Shown piece after piece: positions 37,886 through 50,970 of a stretch of 64,000 bases of DNA. The stretch lies in assembly GCA_963817785.1 (NCBI GenBank), contig CAWFPL010000002.1, forward strand, positions 186,001 through 250,000. The letters are read 5' to 3'. The notes under the pieces are model-generated. The model was not told where the DNA came from. It made no database searches and saw only the letters and a program-made list of their open reading frames with translations. This DNA is from JAKALD01 sp963817785 (lineage in GTDB: Bacteria; Pseudomonadota; Gammaproteobacteria; Burkholderiales; SG8-39). The position numbers were made by a program, and so were the translations under genes. Every line of letters begins with the position of its first letter. Positions within the stretch are counted from its first letter, which is position 1.

Positions 37886-40111
37886 TTGTCGCTGCATCTC
37901 GAACATCTCAACCCCGAACAGCTTGCCGCCGTCACGCTGCCGGACCAGCACGCGCTAATCCTGGCCGGCGCCGGCAGCGGCAAGACGCGCGTGCTCACCA
38001 CGCGCATCGCGTGGCTGATCAAGTCCGGGCGCGTCACGCCCTCCGGCGTGCTCGCCGTGACCTTCACCAACAAGGCGGCGCGCGAGATGCACACGCGCCT
38101 GACGGCGATGCTGCCGCTGAACCCGCGCGGCATGTGGATCGGCACCTTTCACGGGCTGGCCAACCGGATGCTGCGCGCGCATCACCGCGAGGCCGGGCTG
38201 CCGCAGACCTTCCAGATCCTCGATTCGCAGGACCAGCTGGCCGCGCTGAAGCGGCTGCTCAAGACGCTCAACGTGGACGAGGACCGCTTCGCGCCGCGCG
38301 AGGTGCAGTACTTCGTCAACGCGCAGAAGGAGCAGGGGCTGCGCGCGCGCGACGTGCCGCTCGCCGACGAGATGACGCGCCGCTTCGCGGACCTGTACGC
38401 CGCCTACGACGAACAGTGCCAGCGGGAAGGCGTGGTCGACTTCGCCGAGCTGCTGCTCAGGAGCTACGAGCTGCTGGCACGCAACGAGATCCTGCGCGCG
38501 CACTACGCCGGTCGCTTCCGCCACATCCTGGTGGACGAGTTCCAGGACACCAACCGGCTGCAGTACCGCTGGCTGAAGCTGCTCGCCGCCGGAGCGGCGG
38601 CGGTGTTCGCGGTCGGCGACGACGACCAGTCGATCTACGCCTTCCGCGGCGCCAACGTGGGCAACATGGCCGATTTCGAGCGCGAGTTCCGCGTCGAGAA
38701 GGTGGTGCGCCTGGAGCAGAACTACCGCTCGCAGGGCAACATCCTGGATGCCGCCAACGCGCTCATCGCCAACAACCGCAACCGCCTGGGGAAGAATCTG
38801 TGGACCGCGGACGGGCGCGGCGATCCGCTGCGCGTGTTCCAGGGCGAGTCGGACACCGAGGAGGCACGCTGGATCGTGGACCAGGTCCAGGCGCTGCGCC
38901 GCGAAGGCTCGAAGCTGTCGGAGACCGCGGTGCTGTACCGCTCCAACGCGCAGTCGCGCGTGCTCGAGCACGCGCTGTTCAGCGCCGGCATCGCGTACCG
39001 CGTGTACGGCGGGCTGCGCTTCTTCGAGCGCGCCGAGGTGAAGCACGCGCTCGCCTACCTGCGCCTGGTGGCCTCGGCCGACGACGACAACGCGTTCCTG
39101 CGTGTGGCCAACTTTCCGCCGCGCGGCATCGGCGCGCGCACGCTCGAGCAGCTGCACGACGCGGCCAAGGCGCGCGCCGGCAGCCTGTGGGGAGCGCTCG
39201 ATGCGCTCGCCGGGCGCGCGGGGCAGTCGCTCACGGTCTTTCGCATGCTGATCGAGAGCCTGCGCGCCGAGACCGCCAAACTGCCGCTCGCGGAAGCCGT
39301 CGAGCACGTGGTGGCGCGCAGCGGCCTGATCGAGCATTACCGGGGCGAGCGCGAGGGTGCGGACCGCGTCGACAACCTGGCCGAACTGGTGAATGCCGCG
39401 GCGGCGTTCGACGCGGAGCAGCACGACACCGGCCTGGAGACCGGCGAGGGCGGCGCGGAGCCGGTACTGGTCGATCCGCTGAGCGCCTTCTTGGCGCACG
39501 CCGCGCTCGAGGCGGGCGAGCACCAGGCGGGCGAGGGGCAGGACGCGCTGCAGATGATGACGGTGCACTCGGCCAAGGGGCTCGAGTTCGGCGCGGTGTT
39601 CATCAGCGGGCTCGAGGAAGGGCTGTTCCCGCACGAGCAGAGCGTGGCCGAGCGCAACGGCCTGGAGGAGGAACGGCGCCTGATGTACGTCGCGATCACG
39701 CGCGCGCGCCAGCGGCTTTACCTTTCGTTCGCGCAGACGCGCATGCTGCACGGCCAGACGCGCTACAACCTGCCGTCGCGCTTCCTGGAGGAAATACCGG
39801 AAGCGCTGCTCAAGTGGCTCACGCCGCGGCTGCGCGAGCTGCGGCACGCGCCGGCGGGCGCCGGATACGCGGCGCCGGCCTGGGGCGGCGCCGCGCGCAG
39901 CGCCGCGCCGCGCGCGAGCGTCTTCGGGCGCGGCACGTCTTCGGGCGCGGGCGGCTTTCGCGTCGGGCAGAACGTGCTGCACCCGAAGTTCGGCGCCGGG
40001 GTGATCGTCGATGCCGAGGGGCAGGGCAATGATGCGCGCGTGCAGGTCAATTTCGGCAGGCAGGGCCTCAAGTGGCTGGCGGTGGGCGTCGCCAAGCTGC
40101 AGGCGGCCTGA
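37886..40111 (+). CDS. uvrD: UvrD/Rep-family DNA helicase
   Basis: A 741-residue SF1A helicase. Q-motif LNPEQLAAV, Walker A GAGSGKTRVL, motif II DEFQDTN, motif III VGDDDQSIYAFRGA, motif IV EQNYRS, motif V TVHSAKGLEF and motif VI MYVAITRARQRLYLS are all present. The C-terminal basic FGAGVIVDAEGQG tail matches UvrD rather than Rep. It starts at TTG 37886 (MSLHLEHLNPEQ), the only fitting start. It acts in nucleotide excision and mismatch repair. Confidence 0.95.
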   Translation: MSLHLEHLNPEQLAAVTLPDQHALILAGAGSGKTRVLTTRIAWLIKSGRVTPSGVLAVTFTNKAAREMHTRLTAMLPLNPRGMWIGTFHGLANRMLRAHHREAGLPQTFQILDSQDQLAALKRLLKTLNVDEDRFAPREVQYFVNAQKEQGLRARDVPLADEMTRRFADLYAAYDEQCQREGVVDFAELLLRSYELLARNEILRAHYAGRFRHILVDEFQDTNRLQYRWLKLLAAGAAAVFAVGDDDQSIYAFRGANVGNMADFEREFRVEKVVRLEQNYRSQGNILDAANALIANNRNRLGKNLWTADGRGDPLRVFQGESDTEEARWIVDQVQALRREGSKLSETAVLYRSNAQSRVLEHALFSAGIAYRVYGGLRFFERAEVKHALAYLRLVASADDDNAFLRVANFPPRGIGARTLEQLHDAAKARAGSLWGALDALAGRAGQSLTVFRMLIESLRAETAKLPLAEAVEHVVARSGLIEHYRGEREGADRVDNLAELVNAAAAFDAEQHDTGLETGEGGAEPVLVDPLSAFLAHAALEAGEHQAGEGQDALQMMTVHSAKGLEFGAVFISGLEEGLFPHEQSVAERNGLEEERRLMYVAITRARQRLYLSFAQTRMLHGQTRYNLPSRFLEEIPEALLKWLTPRLRELRHAPAGAGYAAPAWGGAARSAAPRASVFGRGTSSGAGGFRVGQNVLHPKFGAGVIVDAEGQGNDARVQVNFGRQGLKWLAVGVAKLQAA

Positions 40112-40136
40112 ACCGGACTCGAGGAAAGGGACACGC

Positions 40137-40988
40137 ATGGACTTCAGCAAAATCGGCGTCGTGGGCGCCGGCACCATGGGCAACGGCATCAGCCAGGCGT
40201 TCGCGGTGGCCGGCTTGGACGTGGTCATGACCGACGTGGCGCAGGCGCAGCTCGAGCGCGCGAACGCCGCGATCTCGGGCAGCCTGGACCGGCTGGTGAA
40301 GAAGGACAAGATGAGCGCCGAGCAGAAGGCGCAGGCGCTCGCGCGCATCCGCACCTCGACCGATCTCGCCGCGCTCAAGGACTGCGAGCTGGTGCTCGAG
40401 GCGGCGACCGAGAACCTCGAGCTCAAGCTCGGGATCTTCAAGCAGCTCGACGAGCTGGCGGCGCCGCCGGCGGTGATCGCCTCGAATACCTCGTCGATCT
40501 CGATCACGCGGCTGGCCGCCGCCACCAGGCACCCCGAGAGGGTGATCGGCATGCACTTCTTCAATCCGGTGCCGGTGATGGCGCTGGTCGAGCTGATCCG
40601 CGGGCTGCAGACCTCGCCGCAGGCGTATGCGGCGGTCGAGGCGCTGGTCAGGAAGATCGGCAAGTCGCCGGTGCAGGTGAGGAACAGCCCCGGGTTCGTG
40701 GTCAACCGCATGCTCTGCCCGATGATCAACGAGGCGGTGTTCGCGCTCGCCGAGGGGCTCGCCAGCGCGGAGCAGATCGACGAAGCGATGAAGCTCGGCG
40801 CCAACCATCCGCTCGGCCCGCTCGCGCTGTGCGACCTGATCGGGCTGGACGTGGAGCTGGCGGTGATGCAGGTGCTGTTCGAAGGCTTCAAGGATCCGAA
40901 GTACCGGCCGGCGCCGCTGCTGGTGGAGATGGTCGAGGCGGGCTACCTCGGCCGCAAGACCAAGCGCGGCTTCTTCCAGTATCCGTAG
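40137..40988 (+). CDS. 3-hydroxybutyryl-CoA dehydrogenase
   Basis: A 283-residue 3-hydroxyacyl-CoA dehydrogenase. The NAD loop is VGAGTMGNGISQAFAV, the catalytic region is RVIGMHFFNPVPVM (His), and NSPGFVVNRMLCPMINEAVF is typical of the short HbdA/PaaH type. It oxidises (S)-3-hydroxybutyryl-CoA in butyrate or beta-oxidation-type metabolism. AGGAAAGGG precedes ATG 40137. It lies 25 nt after uvrD. Confidence 0.94.
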   Translation: MDFSKIGVVGAGTMGNGISQAFAVAGLDVVMTDVAQAQLERANAAISGSLDRLVKKDKMSAEQKAQALARIRTSTDLAALKDCELVLEAATENLELKLGIFKQLDELAAPPAVIASNTSSISITRLAAATRHPERVIGMHFFNPVPVMALVELIRGLQTSPQAYAAVEALVRKIGKSPVQVRNSPGFVVNRMLCPMINEAVFALAEGLASAEQIDEAMKLGANHPLGPLALCDLIGLDVELAVMQVLFEGFKDPKYRPAPLLVEMVEAGYLGRKTKRGFFQYP

Positions 40989-41037
40989 CCGGGGCAGCCC
41001 CGGCGCAGACCAGAGCATTGCAACAGGAGAACAATGA

Positions 41038-41856
41038 ATGTCACGCGCCAAAACGCTGGCTGCGCTCGCCTTCGCGTCGTTCACCGCGGCTTGCTGGGGC
41101 GCCGGCGCGGAGCAGGTTCCGCAGCAGATTCAGAGGGCGGTCCAGTCGGGCGCCAAGATCGTCACGACGTTCCAGGCGGCCTCGCAGCTGAAAGGCTGGG
41201 TGCTCTCGCGGGGCGGGCGCTACACGATGGTCTTTTCGACGCCGGACGGCAAGACGCTGCTCGCCGGAGAGCTGATCGACGAAGCGGGGAACAACCTGAC
41301 CGAGCAGTACGCCGGCAAATACATTCCGCAGCCGGATCGCGCGGCGCTGTTCTCCGAGCTCGAACGCTCGGGCTATATCGCGGAAGGCACGCTGCAATCG
41401 CCGAAGTCCGTCGTTTACGCGCTGTTCGACCCGAACTGTCCGTTCTGCCATCTGGCGTGGATCGCCTTGCAGCCGTACGAGAAAGCCGGCCTGCAGGTGC
41501 GCTGGGTTCCGGTCGCCTATCTGATGCCGAGCTCGCCCGGCAAGGCGGCGGCCATCATGGAGGCGAAAGACCGCCGCGCCGCCTTGCGCAGGAACGAGGA
41601 AAAATACGATATGCAGCGCCATGAAGGCGGAATCCTGGCGCTGGCCAAGCCGGAGGCCGGCACGCTGAAGCAACTGCAGGCCAACAACGAGCTGATGCAG
41701 AAATTGGGCGCCAACGGCACCCCGGCCCTGGTGTGGAAGGGCGCCCATGGCGCGATCAAGCTGAAAGTCGGCCTGCCGCGGCTGCACGAGCTGCCTGCCA
41801 TCACCGGCTTGCCGGAGCAGCCGGAGAGCGATCCGGAGCTGGCCCGGTTCCGATAG
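41038..41856 (+). CDS. dsbG: DsbG-like periplasmic thiol:disulfide isomerase
   Basis: A 272-residue exported protein with a signal peptide. It has an N-terminal dimerisation region and a thioredoxin-fold domain with the active site DPNCPFCH (Cys134, Cys137) and the cis-proline loop NGTPALVW. DsbG/DsbC-type proteins repair misformed disulfides or protect single cysteines. The overall pattern (QLKGWVLSRGGRYTMVFSTPDG) fits DsbG better than DsbC. An AGGAGAAC site precedes ATG 41038. Confidence 0.9.
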   Translation: MSRAKTLAALAFASFTAACWGAGAEQVPQQIQRAVQSGAKIVTTFQAASQLKGWVLSRGGRYTMVFSTPDGKTLLAGELIDEAGNNLTEQYAGKYIPQPDRAALFSELERSGYIAEGTLQSPKSVVYALFDPNCPFCHLAWIALQPYEKAGLQVRWVPVAYLMPSSPGKAAAIMEAKDRRAALRRNEEKYDMQRHEGGILALAKPEAGTLKQLQANNELMQKLGANGTPALVWKGAHGAIKLKVGLPRLHELPAITGLPEQPESDPELARFR

Positions 41857-41916
41857 CGCCAAGCGGTGCGGCGGGGCCGACGACGGCGCCGCCGCTATCC
41901 CGGGCGTGGCGCCCGA

Positions 41917-43953
<2,037 letters not shown>

Positions 43954-44090
43954 AAGCAAACCTCCTCCGCGCCGGCAGGACTCACGAGCGCGGCCGCCGG
44001 CATGTGATGGGTATCCACTGCGCTGCTGCAGTTCCAACGCGCTTCCGGCGGCCGCGTTCACTCGGCCGCCGGAAGGATTGCGGGTCGTTC

Positions 44091-44678
44091 TCAGCCGCCG
44101 GGCGCGCCGAGCGGCACGACGGTCTTGCCGAAGGTGGCGTTGGTCACCAGCCCGAAGCTGGTGTACATGGCGAGCAAGCCGCAGATCAGGCCGAGCCAGC
44201 CGCCGAGCAACGAGAGTAGGTGTATGCCGAGCAGGATGCCGCCGCCAAGCAGGAAGTACGTGACCCACAACGTGAGGAACACCCACCACAGCGCTTTCGA
44301 CAGCTTGAACGTGGGAATCCACATGTACAGCGTGAACACGCCCCAGGCCAGCAGCGCCGCCCCGATCGAGCTGCCCGCCTGCGAAAGGTCCAGCACGCCG
44401 TGGCCGCCGAGCAGGATGAGCAGCGCGAACCACCACCAGAACGCGCCATAACTCAGGAACGCCGTGGTGCCGAAGGTGTTGCCGGTGCGGAACTCGAGTA
44501 TGCCAGCGATCATCTGGGCCAAGCCGCCGTAAGCGAACGCCAGCGGCAGCACCACCTGCTCGCCGCCATGCGGCAGCACCCCGGCGTTGACCAGACTCAG
44601 CATCACCGTGGTCAGTCCGAAGCCGACCAGGCCGAGCGGAGCGGGATTAGCGAACACGGGTTTCGTTTCTTCTGCCAT
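44091..44678 (-). CDS. satP: Acetate uptake transporter, GPR1/FUN34/YaaH family
   Basis: A 195-residue membrane protein with six hydrophobic segments and the family motif NPAPLGLVGFGLTTVML near the N-terminus, then GNTFGTTAFLSYGAFWW. It imports acetate or succinate with protons. A strong AAAGGAGG site precedes ATG 44678. It lies 137 bp ahead of acs on the same strand. Confidence 0.94.
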   Translation of the reverse strand: MAEETKPVFANPAPLGLVGFGLTTVMLSLVNAGVLPHGGEQVVLPLAFAYGGLAQMIAGILEFRTGNTFGTTAFLSYGAFWWWFALLILLGGHGVLDLSQAGSSIGAALLAWGVFTLYMWIPTFKLSKALWWVFLTLWVTYFLLGGGILLGIHLLSLLGGWLGLICGLLAMYTSFGLVTNATFGKTVVPLGAPGG

Positions 44679-45159
44679 GGAACCTCCTTTTGTGGGTTAA
44701 CACCTTATGGTGATGCTCGACAACACACACCGGCACTTAAGGATCCGCAACCGTTGCGGAGGCCGTCCGCAGTTGTCCCCTCCGCAAGCAGCGTCGCGGC
44801 TGCTGGACCCTGCCGCATATTCATGCAGCCTCGGGGGACTGAAACCGCCAGATGATTCGACTTGCCTCACGCGGTCTCTGCTGCGCATCTTCTTTGAGAT
44901 GCTCGACGGCGGCGAATATCGTACTCGCGATGCAATCGAGCAGCGAAGCGGTTTCCGCGCGGCCGCGTGGCATTCGCGCCGCGACTCACCCGAGCATCAG
45001 GTGTGAGTCAGGTTACTGACTATCACTTGCTTTAAAGCTGACAATGTTTTTGTTATAATGCTGACAATAATCGAGCAACTATTGTATTAGCTTGCGTGTT
45101 GCTGTCGTATCTGTCCGGTCGCGCCCGCGCGGATCGGATGCCCGTTCGACAAATCCCTG
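44679..45159. promoter_or_regulatory. Intergenic region upstream of the acetate genes with repeated GCTGACAAT
   Basis: A 481-bp gap. Its right part (about 45005-45090) is clearly AT-rich. GCTGACAAT occurs twice as direct repeats (45037-45045 and 45060-45068, 23 bp apart), with a perfect TATAAT at 45054-45059 on the plus strand between them. On the minus strand the same repeats read ATTGTCAGC and could be a regulator site for satP-acs. The left part shows no clear gene; short open frames there do not look real. Confidence 0.45.
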
Positions 45160-45585
45160 TCACAACCCGATGGCCCCCTGCGCCACGAGCAGGTAACGCG
45201 CCAGCCTTCCGCTCGCCATGAACAGCAGGGAGTCGAGCCACGGCAAGCGCAGCCAGCCGGCGCCCAGAGCGAGCCCGTCGCCGACGAGCGGCAGCCAGGC
45301 GAAGAAGGTCACCGGCGCGCCTTGGCGCCGCAGCCAGTGGAGCGCGCGCGGGTCGAGCCTGGCCTGCGTGCGTTCCGGCACCAGGCGCCCGAGCAGATAG
45401 GTCGTCATGCCGCCCAGCGTGTTGCCAAGAGTGGCGAGGCCGAGCGCAGCAACGGCGTGATCGGGAAAGACCCTGAGATAGCCGAACAGCACTGCCTCCG
45501 AGGACAGCGGCACCAGCGTCGAGGCGATGAAGCTCGCGGCGAACAGTCCGATCAGTCCGCCTTCGGGCGAGAGCAGGGCTTGCAA
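45160..45585 (-). CDS. YqaA/VTT-family small membrane protein
   Basis: A 141-residue protein of the YqaA branch of the DedA/VTT superfamily. Features are an N-terminal membrane segment with FIASTLVPLSSEAVLFGYL, the GNTLGGMTTYLLGR glycine loop and a later LPLVGDGLALGAGWLRLP segment. Probably an inner-membrane transport or lipid-related protein. The start is most likely TTG 45585 (MQALLSPEGGL) with an AAGGAC site; no ATG fits. It diverges from ilvA. Confidence 0.8.
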   Translation of the reverse strand: MQALLSPEGGLIGLFAASFIASTLVPLSSEAVLFGYLRVFPDHAVAALGLATLGNTLGGMTTYLLGRLVPERTQARLDPRALHWLRRQGAPVTFFAWLPLVGDGLALGAGWLRLPWLDSLLFMASGRLARYLLVAQGAIGL

Positions 45586-45645
45586 GCGCGTCCTTGCCGG
45601 GGGTGGTGCGGTCGGATAACCTTCGCCCCTTTCCGGAGCGCAAGC

Positions 45646-47184
45646 GTGAAGCGTGACGATTACCTCGAGCGCATCCTGCGGGCGCGCGTCTACGACGTCG
45701 CGCTCGAGTCGCCGCTCGAGCTCGCTCCCGGACTTTCCAAACGTCTCGGCAACCGGTTGCTGCTCAAGCGCGAAGACCTGCAGCCGGTATTCTCGTTCAA
45801 GCTGCGCGGGGCGTACAACAAGATGGCGGGCCTGCCGGCGGCCAGGCTCGCGCAGGGGGTGATCGCCGCCAGCGCCGGCAACCACGCGCAGGGCGTCGCG
45901 CTGGCGGCGCAGAAGCTCGGCTGCCGCGCGGTGATCGTGATGCCGGTGACCACGCCGCGCATCAAGGTCGACGCGGTCGCCGCGCGCGGCGCCGAGGTGG
46001 TGCTGCACGGCGACAGCTACTCGGACGCCTACGCGCGCGCGATGCAGCTCAAGCGCCGCCGCGGCCTCACCTTCGTGCATCCGTACGACGACCCGGAGGT
46101 CATTGCGGGCCAGGGCACGATCGGCATGGAGATCCTGCGCCAGCACACGCGCCCGATCCACGCGGTGTTCGTGCCGGTCGGCGGCGGCGGCCTGATCGCT
46201 GGCATCGCCTCCTACATCAAACGCCTGCGCCCCGGGGTGAAGATCATCGGCGTCGAGCCGACCGACGCCGATGCCATGGCGCGCTCGCTCAAGGCGGGGC
46301 GGCGCGTCATGCTCGAGCAGGTCGGCCTGTTCGCCGACGGCGTGGCGGTGAAGCAGGTCGGCAAGGAGACTTTCGCCCTGTGCCGCCGGCTGGTGGACGA
46401 CATGGTGCTGGTCGATACCGACGAGATGTGCGCCGCGATCAAGGACGTGTTCGAGGATACGCGTGTGGTGCTCGAGCCCTCGGGCGCGCTTGCCATTGCG
46501 GGCGCCAAGGCCTACGTCGAACGCAGCGCCATGCGCGGGCGCACGCTGGTGGCGGTCGCCAGCGGCGCCAACACCAACTTCGACCGGCTGCGCTTCATCG
46601 CCGAGCAGGCCGAGCTCGGCGAGCACCGCGAGGCGATCCTCGCGGTCACCATCCCCGAGCGCCCGGGCAGCTTCAAGAAGTTCTGCGCCACGCTCGGCGC
46701 GCGCAGCATTACCGAGTTCAACTATCGCATCGCCGGATCGAAGGAGGCGCATATCTTCGTCGGCATCGAGGTGCAGCAGCGCGAGCAGACCGCGCGCATC
46801 GTGAGAAACCTCGAGCGCCACGGGCTCACCGCGCTCGACCTGTCGGACAACGAGATGGCGACGCTGCACCTGCGCCACATGGTCGGCGGGCGCGCGCCCT
46901 GGAGCGGCGAGCGGCGCGCGACGCGCGCGGCGAACGAGCTGCTGTACCGCTTCGAGTTCCCCGAGCGCCCGGGCGCGCTGATGAGGTTCCTGTCGAGCCT
47001 GCGCAGCGACTGGAACATCAGCCTGTTCCACTACCGCAACCAGGGCGCCGACTACGGCCGCGTGCTGGTCGGCATCCAGGTGCCGCCCGGAGAGATGCGC
47101 GAGTTCCGGCGCTTTCTGGCCGAGCTCGGCTACCCGTTCGCCGACGAGACGAGGAATCCGGCCTACCGGCTGTTCCTGGGCTAG
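45646..47184 (+). CDS. ilvA: Threonine ammonia-lyase, biosynthetic
   Basis: A 512-residue PLP enzyme, the first step to isoleucine. It has the Schiff-base lysine in SFKLRGAYNKM, SAGNHAQGVALAAQ and the PLP phosphate loop VPVGGGGLIAGIA. Two C-terminal ACT-like regulatory repeats (each with an ERPGSFKKF / ERPGALMRF start) show isoleucine-regulated type. It starts at GTG 45646 with GGAG 8 nt upstream; the frame is open upstream only by chance. Confidence 0.96.
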   Translation: MKRDDYLERILRARVYDVALESPLELAPGLSKRLGNRLLLKREDLQPVFSFKLRGAYNKMAGLPAARLAQGVIAASAGNHAQGVALAAQKLGCRAVIVMPVTTPRIKVDAVAARGAEVVLHGDSYSDAYARAMQLKRRRGLTFVHPYDDPEVIAGQGTIGMEILRQHTRPIHAVFVPVGGGGLIAGIASYIKRLRPGVKIIGVEPTDADAMARSLKAGRRVMLEQVGLFADGVAVKQVGKETFALCRRLVDDMVLVDTDEMCAAIKDVFEDTRVVLEPSGALAIAGAKAYVERSAMRGRTLVAVASGANTNFDRLRFIAEQAELGEHREAILAVTIPERPGSFKKFCATLGARSITEFNYRIAGSKEAHIFVGIEVQQREQTARIVRNLERHGLTALDLSDNEMATLHLRHMVGGRAPWSGERRATRAANELLYRFEFPERPGALMRFLSSLRSDWNISLFHYRNQGADYGRVLVGIQVPPGEMREFRRFLAELGYPFADETRNPAYRLFLG

Positions 47185-47213
47185 CGTCCTGCCGGAACCG
47201 GGCTCGTCCGCGT

Positions 47214-47897
47214 TCAGCGCTTGCCGAAGTACTCGGGGTCGATTTCCCCCGCGTAGCACACCGGCGAGGCCATCGCGCTCGGCGTGCCGGCGGGCGGAGC
47301 GCCCAGGAACACCAGCCCCTCCGCATCCCGGCGGTACACGCCGCGCTCGGTGACCACGTAGTCGAGCGGCAGGTCCCAGCTCTGGGGCTCGATCGTCGCC
47401 ATGCGCGCCAGCTCGTAGCTGATGCCGATGGTGATCGGCTTGTTCGCCAGGCTCGCCAGGGTACGGTCGAAAAACCCTCCGCCGTAGCCCAGACGGTAGC
47501 CCCGCGCGTCCCAGCCGTTCATCGGCAGGAGCACCACGTCGGGCTGGATCTCGCGCGAACCCACCGGATAGGGAATGCCGAGGGCGCCTTCGGCAAGCTG
47601 CACGCCGGCATGCCACTCGCGGAACACGAGCGGCGCTCCGCGCGCGACCACGACCGGCAGCGCGGTCACCGCGCCCTGCTCGCGCAGCCTCCTGGCGAGG
47701 TGGCGCGAATCGTACTCGTTACGGATCGGCCAGCAGAAAGCGACGCTGGCCTTGAAAAGGCCTGGGAACGAGCGCTCGAGATGCATGTCGATGCTGTGGC
47801 GGTGTCGCTCGACTGTTTCGGCGTCGAGCGCGAGGCGGGCTGCGATCAAGCGCTCGCGCTCGCTCTTGCGCCAGCTTTTAAGGGCCTCGATCTGCAT
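47214..47897 (-). CDS. 5-formyltetrahydrofolate cyclo-ligase
   Basis: A 227-residue member of the 5-FCL/FthC (YgfA) family. It has WRKSERERLIAARLAL near the start, the ATP/folate block VLLPMNGWDARGYRLGYGGGFFDRTL and the late PLDYVVTERGVY. It converts 5-formyl- to 5,10-methenyl-tetrahydrofolate. It is slightly longer than usual (227 against about 190) because of a tail after ERGVYRRD. It diverges from slt with only 22 bp between starts, so promoters must overlap the coding starts. Confidence 0.93.
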   Translation of the reverse strand: MQIEALKSWRKSERERLIAARLALDAETVERHRHSIDMHLERSFPGLFKASVAFCWPIRNEYDSRHLARRLREQGAVTALPVVVARGAPLVFREWHAGVQLAEGALGIPYPVGSREIQPDVVLLPMNGWDARGYRLGYGGGFFDRTLASLANKPITIGISYELARMATIEPQSWDLPLDYVVTERGVYRRDAEGLVFLGAPPAGTPSAMASPVCYAGEIDPEYFGKR

Positions 47898-47919
47898 GGG
47901 CAGGTGCTATCCTTGCTGG

Positions 47920-49884
<1,965 letters not shown>

Positions 49885-49952
49885 AGCGCCGCCCGGGCGG
49901 CAGGCTCGCGCGCGGCGCGCTATCATTCGGGCGGGGTGGTTGGCCGCAAATC

Positions 49953-50927
49953 ATGCGCCTGCAAAACTTTCTCGTCGTCGGCGGCTCCGGCTTCGTCGGA
50001 CGCCATCTGGTTGCGGCGCTCGCCGCGCGCAGCGCCCGGGTGATCGTGCCTGCGCGCCGCCGCGAGCGCGCCAGGGAGCTGATCCTCCTGCCTACGGTGG
50101 ACGTGGTGGAGGCGGACGTCAATCAGCCCGGGGTGCTGCAGCGCCTGACCGAGGGCTGCGACACGGTGATCAACCTGGTCGGGATCCTGCACGGCCGTCG
50201 CGGACGCGCTAACGAGCGCGGCCCGAACGACTACGGCCCGGACTTCGCGCGCACGCACGTCGAGCTGCCGCAGGCGATCGTCGCCGCATGCCGCGCGGCG
50301 GGCGTGACGCGGCTGCTGCACATGAGCGCGCTCGGCGCGTCGCTCGAGGCGCCGAGCGAATACCTGCGCTCCAAGGGGGTCGGCGAGCGGGCGGTGCTTG
50401 CCGCGGACGACCTCGAGGTGACCGTGTTCCGCCCGTCGGTCATCTTCGGTCCGGGGGACGGCTTTCTCAACCTGTTCGCGCGGCTCGCCAGGTTCCTGCC
50501 GGCGATCGCGCTCGCCTGCCCCGAGGCGCGCTTCCAGCCGGTGTACGTCGGCGACGTCGTTCAGGCGTTCATCGCCGCGCTCGACGAGCACGCGGCGTTC
50601 GGCCAGCGCTACGACCTGTGCGGCCCGAAGCGCTACACCCTGCGCGAGCTGGTCGAGTACGTCTGCGCGCTCAGCGGGCACCGGCGCCTGGTGATCGGCC
50701 TGCCGGATCGCCTGTCCTATCTGCAGGCGCGCCTCATGGAGTGGGGCCCCGGGCCGCTCATGACGCGCGACAACTACCGCTCGATGCAGGTGCCCAGCGT
50801 GTGCGACTGCGCGCCGCCGTTCGGCATCCGGCCGGCCGCGCTCGAGACGATCGCGCCGAGCTACCTTGCGCCGTCGGCGCGGCGCGAGCGCTACGACCGC
50901 ATGCGCTGGCGCGCCGGGCGCGGGTAA
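49953..50927 (+). CDS. NAD(P)-binding protein, complex I NDUFA9-like
   Basis: A 324-residue atypical short-chain dehydrogenase. It has the cofactor loop VVGGSGFVGRHLVAAL, then VINLVGILHG, RLLHMSALGAS and FRPSVIFGPGDGFLN, as in the NDUFA9/YlbE-like group found next to respiratory or quinone genes. A catalytic role is uncertain because the YxxxK site is replaced by the SEYLRSKGVGE segment (Y and K kept). It lies between slt and a glutathione S-transferase on one strand. Confidence 0.85.
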   Translation: MRLQNFLVVGGSGFVGRHLVAALAARSARVIVPARRRERARELILLPTVDVVEADVNQPGVLQRLTEGCDTVINLVGILHGRRGRANERGPNDYGPDFARTHVELPQAIVAACRAAGVTRLLHMSALGASLEAPSEYLRSKGVGERAVLAADDLEVTVFRPSVIFGPGDGFLNLFARLARFLPAIALACPEARFQPVYVGDVVQAFIAALDEHAAFGQRYDLCGPKRYTLRELVEYVCALSGHRRLVIGLPDRLSYLQARLMEWGPGPLMTRDNYRSMQVPSVCDCAPPFGIRPAALETIAPSYLAPSARRERYDRMRWRAGRG

Positions 50928-50970
50928 GTCCCATGCGGTCGTTTTCGGATGCCATGCACGCCGCGCTGCG

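Noticed and set aside
44707..45006. 99-codon plus-strand open frame in the satP upstream region
   Set aside because: It has no domain, no ribosome site and overlaps probable regulatory sequence; composition does not look coding.
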